From positions 1 through 49,732 of the forward strand of contig PFJX01000080.1 in NCBI GenBank assembly GCA_002784045.1: a stretch of 49,732 nt of DNA, given 5' to 3'. The notes below the pieces were generated by a model. That model had not been told where the DNA came from and did not search any database. It was given only the letters and a program-made list of their open reading frames with translations. Source of the stretch: Hydrogenophilales bacterium CG_4_10_14_3_um_filter_63_21. Lineage in GTDB: Bacteria; Pseudomonadota; Gammaproteobacteria; Burkholderiales; Thiobacillaceae. The position numbers were made by a program, and so were the translations under genes. Each line of letters opens with the position of its first letter. The first letter of the stretch is position 1. This document shows positions 43,504-49,732 of this stretch, piece by piece.

Positions 43504-45111
43504 TTACGGGTTTTTGATCTCGCTGTTCTTGCGCAGGTAGAACCACCAGTTCAGAACCAGGCACAGGGCGTAGAAGATGGCGAAGCCGTACATCGCGTTT
43601 TCCGGGGTGCCGGCTTTGATCTGGTTCTTGATCACCTCGGGGGCGATGAATGAGCCATAGGCGGCCACCGCCGAGGTCCAACCCAGCACCGGGCCGGCCT
43701 GCTGGCGGTCGAAGATGTAACCGACGGAGCGGAAGGTGGAGCCGTTGCCGATGCCGGTGGCGGCGAACAGGACGACGAACACCACCAGGAACTGCATGAA
43801 GAACTGTTCCGGGGTGGCCGAGTGGTAGGCCTGCATCATGATCCAGCCGACATAGGCGGAGGCCACCACCATCACCGCCGAAATGATCTGGGTGACGATG
43901 GAGCCGCCCACCTTGTCGGATATCCAGCCGCCGATGGGCCGCGCCAGCGCGCCGACGAAGGGGCCGATCCAGGCATAAGTCAAGGCGGAAGGGGCGGCCG
44001 GGTTCTTGATGTGTTCCCAGACACCCGCGGCGTTGAGGAGGTGGCTGTCGCCGAAGATCACCTTGATCGACAGCGGCAGCGCCATCGAGAAGCCGATGAA
44101 CGAGCCGAAGGTGAGCACATAGAGCACGGTGAGCGACCAGGTGTGCTTGTTCTTGAAGATGCCGAACTGCTTCTGGATGCCCGCCTTCATTTCCCCAAAG
44201 GCGAACAGCCGCATCACCACCAGGGTGAGCACGATGGTCAGCGGCAGCGCCACCCACATGTTCAAGAGCCCCAGGCCGGTCGGCGCGGGCAGGTAGAGAT
44301 AGAGGCCGGCGAGGGCGGTGACGAAGCCGATGCCATACAGCCACAGCACCTTGGCCATGGCGCTGAAGGAACCGCCCAGGCCGGGGGTGAGCGGCAGCAG
44401 GTTATTCATGCCGAACCAGCCCAGGAAGGCGAGTGGCACCAGCGCCAGCAGCCAGATGAAGCCGGCGTTCTGGATGAAGGTGGGCGTGCCGGCCGGGATC
44501 TTGCCGAGAATCCAGCCGGAGTCCTTCGCCAGGGTCATCGGGTCGCCGGCCAGCGCGCCGAAGATGCCGGCGGTCATCACCAGTGGGATCAGGACTTGCA
44601 TGGTGGTGACGCCGAAGTTGCCTAAGCCCGCGTTCAGCCCCAAGGCTGTGCCCTGCTGGCTCTTCGGAAAGAAGCCGCTGATGTTGGACATGGAGCAGGC
44701 GAAGTTGCCGCCGCCGATGCCGGAAAGCAGCGCCAGCAACTGGAAGGTGAACAGGGACGTGTTCTTGTCCATCAGCGCGAGGCCGGTGCCGACGGCCGGG
44801 ATCATCAGCAGCGCCGTGGTCAGGAAGATGGTGTTGCGCCCGCCGGCGACGCGGATCATGAACGAGGCGGGGATGCGCAGGGTGGCGCCGGAGAGGCCGG
44901 CGATGGCGGTCAGGGTGAACAGCTCTTCCTGTTTGAAGGGGAAGCCCAGGTTGGCCATCTGCACGGCGATGATGCCCCACATCAGCCACACGGCGAAGCC
45001 GAGCAGCAGACTGGGGATCGATATCCACAGGTTGCGGTTGGCGATGGACTTGCCGGTCGATGCCCAGAATTTCGGGTCTTCGACGTCCCATTCCTTGATG
45101 TTGGTACTCAT
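43504..45111 (-). CDS. narK: Nitrate/nitrite transporter, NarK2-like
   Basis: The 535-residue major facilitator protein has about 12 membrane segments plus extra length in the middle. It carries the NNP nitrate signature regions GIGGGNFACSMSNISGFFPKS and NAGLGNFGVTTMQ. In the second half, FVVLFAATGIGNGSTFRS matches the second signature. The length and the extra loops resemble NarK2 nitrite/nitrate exchangers of denitrifiers. It follows narK1 by 31 bases, giving the familiar K1-K2 pair as separate proteins (in some genomes they are fused). It is read from the shared narK-narX control region. Confidence 0.92.
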   Translation of the reverse strand: MSTNIKEWDVEDPKFWASTGKSIANRNLWISIPSLLLGFAVWLMWGIIAVQMANLGFPFKQEELFTLTAIAGLSGATLRIPASFMIRVAGGRNTIFLTTALLMIPAVGTGLALMDKNTSLFTFQLLALLSGIGGGNFACSMSNISGFFPKSQQGTALGLNAGLGNFGVTTMQVLIPLVMTAGIFGALAGDPMTLAKDSGWILGKIPAGTPTFIQNAGFIWLLALVPLAFLGWFGMNNLLPLTPGLGGSFSAMAKVLWLYGIGFVTALAGLYLYLPAPTGLGLLNMWVALPLTIVLTLVVMRLFAFGEMKAGIQKQFGIFKNKHTWSLTVLYVLTFGSFIGFSMALPLSIKVIFGDSHLLNAAGVWEHIKNPAAPSALTYAWIGPFVGALARPIGGWISDKVGGSIVTQIISAVMVVASAYVGWIMMQAYHSATPEQFFMQFLVVFVVLFAATGIGNGSTFRSVGYIFDRQQAGPVLGWTSAVAAYGSFIAPEVIKNQIKAGTPENAMYGFAIFYALCLVLNWWFYLRKNSEIKNP

Positions 45112-45142
45112 TGTTGGCTCCGTGGGTGAGTAGTGAAGGGGG

Positions 45143-46402
45143 TCATTCCAGGGTGTCCGCCGCGACAGCGGGCTTCTTGATCAGGTCCATCTTGCGAACC
45201 TCGGTGGTGTACATCCAGATCAGGCTCACCCAGACGATGCCGTACATCAGCATGAAGGCGGAGGAGCGGATGCCGGTGAGATCGACCAGGGCGCCGAACA
45301 TGATCGGCAGCAGGAAGCCGCCGAGGCCGCCGACCAGGCCGACGATGCCGGAGATGACGCCGATGTTGTGCGGGTAGTCGTCGGAGATGTACTTGAACAC
45401 GCTGGCCTTGGCGAACCCAAAGGCCACCCCGACGGTGAACAACAGCGCGGTGAACACTTCCGGGCTGAGCGCGATGTGATAGGTATGCGGGCCGTTCACG
45501 GTCTGCACGGTGAACTCGGTCTGCGGGTAGGACATGATGAACAGGCAGATCCAGGACAACCACAGCGTCCACCAGGTCATCCGGTGCGCGCCGTACTTGT
45601 CCGACATCCAGCCGCCGACAGCGCGCAGTACGCCGCCCGGCAGGGAGAATGACACCGCCAGCAGCGCGGCCGTCTTCAGGTCGAAGCCATACTCGGTGAC
45701 GTAGTACTTGGTCATCCACAGCGCCAGGGCCACGTAGCCGCCGAAGACGATGGAGTAGTACTGGCAGTATTTCCACACCGTCGGGTCTTTCAGCGCCCGG
45801 ATCTGGTCCATTACGGTGACGTGGGCGGGCACCTTGTGCTCGGGATCGTCATAGGTGAAGAACCAGAACAGGATGGCGGTCACCAGCATGGCTATGGCAT
45901 AGACCTTGGGCACCATGGTCCAGCCGTAGGCCACCACGATGCTGGGTGCCACCAGTTTGGTCAGCGCCGCGCCCGAATTGCCGGCGCCGAACACCCCCAT
46001 CGCCATGCCCTGGCGCGCTTTCTCGTACCAGCGCGCACAGTAGGCGATGCCCACCGAAAAGGAGCCGCCAGCCAGGCCGACGAACAGGCCGATGACCAGG
46101 AAATGCCAGAAGGCGGTGGCGTATTCCATCACCCAGATCGGTATCACGGTGGACAGCATCAGGACGAAGAAGACGATGCGGCCGCCGAACTTGTCGGTCC
46201 ACATGCCCAGGGGCAGGCGGATCAGCGAGCCGGTCAACACCGGCATGGCGACCAGCAGGCCGAACTGGGTTTCGTTGAGGCCGAGCTGTGCCTTTAGCGG
46301 AACGCCGATCACGGCAAACATCATCCACACGGCGAAACACACCGTGAAGGCCAATGTGCTCATGATCAGCACGGAGAGTTGTTGTTGCGAACGTGGCGTC
46401 AT
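45143..46402 (-). CDS. narK: Nitrate transporter, NarK1-like
   Basis: The 419-residue major facilitator protein has 12 predicted membrane segments and the nitrate/nitrite porter motifs GLAGGSFSVGIAYCARWYEK and GVFGAGNSGAALTKL, and VAFGFAKASVFKYI in the second half. The short form resembles NarK1, thought to be a proton/nitrate symporter that starts nitrate uptake. Start at ATG 46402 gives MTPRSQQQL; a GTG at 46414 would add four residues. It is the first gene of the nar operon. Upstream lies a 250-base control region with NarL-type sites, shared with narX. Confidence 0.92.
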   Translation of the reverse strand: MTPRSQQQLSVLIMSTLAFTVCFAVWMMFAVIGVPLKAQLGLNETQFGLLVAMPVLTGSLIRLPLGMWTDKFGGRIVFFVLMLSTVIPIWVMEYATAFWHFLVIGLFVGLAGGSFSVGIAYCARWYEKARQGMAMGVFGAGNSGAALTKLVAPSIVVAYGWTMVPKVYAIAMLVTAILFWFFTYDDPEHKVPAHVTVMDQIRALKDPTVWKYCQYYSIVFGGYVALALWMTKYYVTEYGFDLKTAALLAVSFSLPGGVLRAVGGWMSDKYGAHRMTWWTLWLSWICLFIMSYPQTEFTVQTVNGPHTYHIALSPEVFTALLFTVGVAFGFAKASVFKYISDDYPHNIGVISGIVGLVGGLGGFLLPIMFGALVDLTGIRSSAFMLMYGIVWVSLIWMYTTEVRKMDLIKKPAVAADTLE

Positions 46403-46471
46403 TGCATTCCCCACCAGGATGTCCGAATTCGATGGGGCGCAGTTTCCGCGTTGGGAAAACCGCTTGAAAGA

Positions 46472-46628
46472 GGGGGTAAAGCGGGGGGAAAGCCGGCCAA
46501 TACCTCCGAATGGGTAGGGGGGTAACGCGCCAAGTTGTTGTTATCTATACGGCGCCAACGACTGGTGCGAACCGGTTGAAGCGCCTCGGCGCGGAGGGGG
46601 TATTTCCTCAACGTCGCGCCTAGGGGTA
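46472..46628. promoter_or_regulatory. Cluster of NarL-type heptamers in the narK-narX control region
   Basis: Between the divergent narK1 and narX starts there is a 7-2-7 inverted pair, TACCTCC-GA-ATGGGTA at 46501-46516 (second half perfect, first half 6 of 7 against TACYYMT). Other minus-strand heptamers are TACCCCC (46472-46478, 46518-46524, 46596-46602) and TACCCCT (46622-46628, a perfect match). This is the arrangement bound by NarL and NarP in enteric bacteria. The encoded NarL would then control its own gene and the operon. No convincing FNR box (TTGAT-N4-ATCAA) is seen. Confidence 0.6.
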
Positions 46629-46643
46629 AAAGGAGTAGCCCTT

Positions 46644-46698
46644 GTAGCGCCGGCTTTTAGCCGGCTTGTTGCCTCGCCGGTATCCCTGCCGGCGCTAC
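46644..46698. repeat. REP-like palindrome abutting the narX start
   Basis: GTAGCGCCGGC (46644-46654) and GCCGGCGCTAC (46688-46698) form an 11-bp pair with an inner GCCGGC repeat. It ends three bases before ATG 46702, leaving no room for a normal ribosome binding site. This GTAGCGCCGGC type is a typical dispersed intergenic palindrome of GC-rich proteobacteria. Confidence 0.65.
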
Positions 46699-46701
46699 TT
46701 T

Positions 46702-48609
46702 ATGATGCCGCCCAAACCCCGCCTCTTCGCCTGGAAAGCCTTGCAAAACTCTCTGCTGCTACGCATGGGCGGGGCCATCGCGGCCATCGCCTTGTTGGCG
46801 GTGGTGGGCATGTCGGTGTCGGGGTTGGTGGCGGAATCCACCCAGGGCAGCGGCGAAGCGATCAACCGCGCCGGTAGCCTGCGGATGCAGAGCTGGCGCA
46901 TGGCCAGCCTGTATTTGGGAGCGCCGCTCACCGCGCCTGTGCTGGCCGGGCGCGATGGCGCCGCGCGCATGGCCAGCGCCCTGCGTGGCTTTGAGGCCAC
47001 CCTGGATGACCCGGCCATCCAGGCCATGCTGGCCACGTCAATCGACACGCGACTGGCTGTGGCCTGGCGGCACATGCTCCAGCAATGGCGGCAAAGCATC
47101 CGTCCCCGCTTCCAGGCCGTGGCCGAAGGCCAGATTGCCAACCCGGACATGGCGGCCCGCGCCGCCCTGCTCGCCGACATGACCCGCTTCGTCGATCACC
47201 TCGACAGCCTGGTCAAGCAAATGGAGGACACCACCGAGGCCAAGATCCGGGTCATGCGCCTGGTGTTGGGCGTGGCGCTGCTGCTCACCGTGCTGGTAGT
47301 CCTGCTCACCGTCTGGCTGATCCACATGCATCTGGTGCAACCCCTGCAACGCTTGCTGGAACTGTCCCGCAGCGTCGGCCGGGGCGATCTTTCGGCGCGC
47401 ACCGACCACACCGGCGAGGACGAACTGGGCCAGCTTGGGCGCGCCTTCAATCTGATGGCGGAAGACCTCTCCAAGCTCTACGCCGACCTGGAAGGCCGGG
47501 TACGGCAGAAAACCGCCGAACTCACCCGCAGCAACCAGTCGCTGGAACTCCTCTACCATTCCATCGCCCGCCTGCACGGGGCGCCGCCGGGACGGGAAAC
47601 CTATCTCGCGGTGCTGCGCGACATCGAGGAAGTGCTGGGGTTGGGCCACGGCATCATCTGCCTGGGCGAGCACGGCGGCGACACCGGCCAGGCCGTGGCC
47701 AGCACCATGCGGCCGGAAGATGGCATCAGCGGTGCCAACCCCTGCGTAAAGGCGGAATGCCGCTGGTGCCACGGCAGCGACCAGACCCGCATCAGCATCG
47801 CCGACAACTTCCGCCGCCGCCTTACCCTGCCGTTGTCCGACGCCGAAAACCAGTACGGCGTGCTGATCCTGGAAATCCCCCTCGGCCGGCAACTGGATGC
47901 CTGGCAGGTGCAGTTGCTGGAGGCGCTATCACGCCATATCGGCGTCGCCATTGGCGCGGAACGGCGCATCGAGCAGAACCGCCGGGTCGCCCTGCTGGAG
48001 GAACGCGCGGTGATCGCCCGCGAATTGCATGACTCCCTGGCGCAATCGCTCGCCTACATGAAAATCCAGGTCAGCCGCCTGAAAGCCGCCATGACCGCCG
48101 GCCAGCCTACCGACGAGATACTGGAGGAACTGCGCGAAGGCCTGAACGGTGCTTATCGGCAACTGCGCGAACTGCTCGCCACCTTCCGCCTCAAGATGGC
48201 GGGCCAGAACCTGCATTCCGCGCTGGAAGAGACCGTGGCCGAATTCGCCGAGCGCGGCGAGCTCGCTGTCGAACTCGATACCACCCTGGACGCCTGCCCG
48301 CTCTCGCCCAACGAGGAAATCCACGTCTTGCAGATCGTGCGCGAGGCGCTCGCCAATGTGCTACACCATGCCAACGCCAGCCATGCGCGGGTCGCTTTTC
48401 GCTGCCAGCCGGAAGGCGTGGCGCGGTTGCTGGTGGAAGACAATGGTAAAGGCATCGCCAAAGCGGCCGACTTGCACCACTACGGCATGGCCATCATGGA
48501 AGAGCGCGCGCACAGTCTGCATGGCCATCTCAGCTTCGAGGAACGTCCGCAAGGCGGCACCCGCGTGGCGCTGGAATTCACGCCGACACAGCAGGAATCA
48601 CGAACATGA
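46702..48609 (+). CDS. narX: Nitrate/nitrite sensor histidine kinase NarX
   Basis: The 635-residue membrane kinase has two membrane segments (about 22-42 and 193-213) enclosing a periplasmic sensor with the P-box AINRAGSLRMQSWRMA (about 53-68), which binds nitrate. A HAMP domain (about 213-265) is followed by a GAF-like part holding a Cys cluster (NPCVKAECRWCHGS, about 345-358) like the central Cys of NarX. A HisKA_3 domain has the phospho-acceptor His in ARELHDSLAQSL (about 443), then HATPase with NVLHHAN and EDNGKGI. ATG 46702 is chosen; the longer frame from 46666 starts inside a repeat. No ribosome binding site is visible. It overlaps narL by four bases. Confidence 0.93.
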   Translation: MMPPKPRLFAWKALQNSLLLRMGGAIAAIALLAVVGMSVSGLVAESTQGSGEAINRAGSLRMQSWRMASLYLGAPLTAPVLAGRDGAARMASALRGFEATLDDPAIQAMLATSIDTRLAVAWRHMLQQWRQSIRPRFQAVAEGQIANPDMAARAALLADMTRFVDHLDSLVKQMEDTTEAKIRVMRLVLGVALLLTVLVVLLTVWLIHMHLVQPLQRLLELSRSVGRGDLSARTDHTGEDELGQLGRAFNLMAEDLSKLYADLEGRVRQKTAELTRSNQSLELLYHSIARLHGAPPGRETYLAVLRDIEEVLGLGHGIICLGEHGGDTGQAVASTMRPEDGISGANPCVKAECRWCHGSDQTRISIADNFRRRLTLPLSDAENQYGVLILEIPLGRQLDAWQVQLLEALSRHIGVAIGAERRIEQNRRVALLEERAVIARELHDSLAQSLAYMKIQVSRLKAAMTAGQPTDEILEELREGLNGAYRQLRELLATFRLKMAGQNLHSALEETVAEFAERGELAVELDTTLDACPLSPNEEIHVLQIVREALANVLHHANASHARVAFRCQPEGVARLLVEDNGKGIAKAADLHHYGMAIMEERAHSLHGHLSFEERPQGGTRVALEFTPTQQESRT

Positions 48610-49256
48610 CCGATAGCCCGCAACGCCTGCTCATCATCGACGACCACCCGCTGTTCCGCCGCGGCGTCATGCAACTGGTGCGGATGGCCGGCCAATTCGA
48701 GGTCGTGGGCGAAGCCTCGAATGGCCAGGAAGGCATCGAGATGGCAAAAAGCCTGGCGCCCGACATGGTTCTGCTCGACCTCAACATGAAGGGCATGAGC
48801 GGGCTGGACGTGCTCAAGGTGATGAAATCCTGGGACAACGACCCGCGTGTGGTCATGCTCACCGTCTCCGACCAGGCGGAAGACCTGATCGCCGCCCTGC
48901 GTGCCGGCGCCGACGGCTATCTGCTGAAGGAAATGGACCCGGAAGAGCTGGTCGGCAAGCTCAAGGAAGCTGCTGCCGGCCAGGTGACGCTCACCGATCG
49001 CCTCACCCGCCTGCTCGCCCATTCGCTACGCGACGACAACCGCCCGAAAGACCCCGACCAGGCCGGCCTCACCGAACAGGAGGGCCGCATCCTGGAACAA
49101 ATCGCCCTGGGCAAGAGCAACAAACTGATCGCCCGCGAACTCGACATCGCCGAGGGCACGGTGAAGGTCCACGTCAAGCACCTGCTACGCAAACTCAACC
49201 TGCGCTCAAGGGTGGAGGCGGCGGTGTGGGCGGTGGAGAAAAAACGTGGCGGCTGA
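48606..49256 (+). CDS. narL: Nitrate/nitrite response regulator NarL
   Basis: The 216-residue two-domain regulator has a receiver (about 5-125) with LLIIDDHPLFRRGV, the phospho-acceptor Asp in MVLLDLNMKGMSG (about 58), and YLLKEMDPEEL. A LuxR/FixJ helix-turn-helix (about 152-212) follows: LTEQEGRILEQIALGKSNKL and ELDIAEGTVKVHVKHLLRKL. ATG overlaps the narX stop (ATGA), so sensor and regulator are co-translated. It should bind heptamers of the TACYYMT type, of which several lie in the narK-narX gap. It is the last intact gene of the window. Confidence 0.95.
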   Translation: MTDSPQRLLIIDDHPLFRRGVMQLVRMAGQFEVVGEASNGQEGIEMAKSLAPDMVLLDLNMKGMSGLDVLKVMKSWDNDPRVVMLTVSDQAEDLIAALRAGADGYLLKEMDPEELVGKLKEAAAGQVTLTDRLTRLLAHSLRDDNRPKDPDQAGLTEQEGRILEQIALGKSNKLIARELDIAEGTVKVHVKHLLRKLNLRSRVEAAVWAVEKKRGG

Positions 49257-49319
49257 GGTGGCCGGGCCGGCGCACCCTACGGAATCAACGTGTTGCATGG
49301 TGTTTCTTGAGAGAAGAGC

Positions 49320-49428
49320 TTATTTTTTCTTCGGGGGCAGCAGGCCGGTGATGGTGCCTTCCGCCATCTCGGCGGCGAAGCAGATCGGTTCCGACAAGGT
49401 GGGGGTGGGCGTGGAAGGTGAGGCCGAT
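49320..49428 (-). pseudogene. Frameshifted 3' remnant of a dihydrolipoamide dehydrogenase-like gene
   Basis: Reading the minus strand, one frame gives GLTFHAHP and another gives TLSEPICFAAEMAEGTITG and ends LLPPKKK before a TAA at 49320. The HAHPTLSE block is the C-terminal dimer-interface active-site motif (His-Glu) of dihydrolipoamide dehydrogenases. The two parts are out of frame by one base within the C-rich run at about 49401-49408, so the fragment is broken. The 5' part of the gene is absent, lost next to mobile-element sequence. The frame is too short for function. Confidence 0.6.
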
Positions 49429-49534
49429 AACCTGCCCATCATGCTGGTCCTGTCAACCCACTCAAATTCGGCTAAAGAGGACAGTCGAAGTTAAGGCCGA
49501 ATGTGTGATGGCAAGACCTGGCACCAAACAGTGC

Positions 49535-49657
49535 ACCGTCACCGACCGGGTCATCCAGCAAGCCATCGCCCAAGTGCTCACCCCGATCTACGACCCCGGC
49601 TTCAGCGCATCGAGCCACGGGTTCAGACCGGGACGCTCCGCCCATGGAGCCCTTGAA
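49535..49657 (+). pseudogene. Group II intron reverse transcriptase (LtrA-type) fragment
   Basis: A 41-codon stretch reads TVTDRVIQQAIAQVL, TPIYDPGFSASSH and GFRPGRSAHGALE. This is the conserved RT block of group II intron maturases (PT..DR..QQA, then F...S.GFRPGRS.H.A). Neither the upstream start domain nor the catalytic YADD region is present. The homology ends abruptly about 12 bases before a candidate new intron start at 49669. A small inverted repeat (ATTCGGC 49466-49472, GCCGAAT 49496-49502) lies upstream and has no assigned role. Confidence 0.75.
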
Positions 49658-49668
49658 CCTAGATTCCT

Positions 49669-49732
49669 GTGCGCCGTGCAAAGGCGCTGTTTGTCCAGCG
49701 GGTGCGAAACCCGCCCGGCCACTTTCGCTCCG
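49669..49732 (+). mobile_element. Candidate 5' end of a second group II intron, cut by the window edge
   Basis: GTGCGCCGTGC at 49669 fits the GUGYG 5' boundary of group II introns. The following stretch has an interrupted pairing GCGGGT...ACCCGC (49699-49713) like domain I stems. If correct, an intron has inserted into the RT fragment of an older one. The window stops after 64 bases, so the call is tentative. Confidence 0.4.

Noticed and set aside
40143-43517. A 1124-codon open frame antisense to narG, plus similar long antisense frames opposite glnS (29516-31540), cysS and the megaprotein
   Set aside because: They run opposite strongly conserved genes, show His/Val/Gly/Ala/Arg-biased composition typical of GC-rich shadow frames, and contain no recognisable motif.
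46532-46550. TTGTTGTTATCTA in the narK-narX gap as an FNR site
   Set aside because: Half-sites do not match TTGAT-N4-ATCAA at the right spacing; at most one half fits.
46666-46701. Upstream start of narX at 46666
   Set aside because: The added residues are encoded inside the REP-like palindrome and do not fit the NarX N-terminus.

Overview
The window is a GC-rich chromosomal segment from a motile, nitrate-respiring proteobacterium. Several genes point to the Betaproteobacteria, or possibly the Gammaproteobacteria: DarP (YjgA), a DUF2802-fliK-flhB-like trio, a NarX/NarL pair, and a narK-narK-narGHJI order. One block looks different. The flagellin and its neighbours FlbT and FlaF are of the type best known from Alphaproteobacteria. 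No rRNA, tRNA or CRISPR array was seen.

Layout. (1) 1-1900: an antitoxin with a shortened PIN toxin, then S-methyl-5'-thioinosine phosphorylase and peptide deformylase. (2) 1900-4530: a sigma-28 type promoter, flagellin, a strong hairpin over the next ribosome binding site, an unrecognised protein, FlbT and FlaF. (3) 4600-16790: a pseudaminic acid pathway (pseB, pseC, pseF, a pseG-pseH fusion, pseI), with a complete VapBC-type toxin-antitoxin pair lodged between pseF and pseGH. It is followed by a methyltransferase and a 1584-residue glycosyltransferase/methyltransferase megaprotein. Together these probably make and attach sugars to the flagellin. (4) 16790-19033: a small ORF, DUF2802 protein, FliK and a FlhB C-terminal homologue. 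(5) 19167-23915, minus strand: a REC-PAS-GGDEF-EAL protein, an HDOD-histidine kinase, and DarP. (6) 23981-36147: PmbA, a TRAP permease pair without a binding protein, an OmpA-type lipoprotein, cysS and glnS (minus strand), a TPR/NTF2-like protein, an L,D-transpeptidase, a periplasmic cyclophilin, LpxH and an unknown secreted protein ending in a clear terminator. (7) 36211-46402, minus strand: narK1, narK2, narG, narH, narJ, narI and a cysteine-poor DsrC/TusE-family gene. (8) 46415-49256: a control region carrying a textbook NarL 7-2-7 site, then narX and narL on the plus strand. (9) 49260-49732: debris made of a frameshifted 3' end of a dihydrolipoamide dehydrogenase-like gene, a group II intron reverse transcriptase fragment, and what looks like the 5' end of a further group II intron running off the window.

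How it fits together: two main systems are visible. One is a flagellin expression and glycosylation island, with its own promoter, regulators, nonulosonate pathway and large transferase. The other is a complete nitrate respiration unit: uptake, reductase, maturation, and sensor/regulator facing the operon across a shared control region. The points most worth following up are the alphaproteobacterial-style flagellin cassette with an unknown gene in it, the megaprotein, the toxin-antitoxin pair inside the pse operon, and the DsrC-like protein without C-terminal cysteines co-transcribed with narGHJI.
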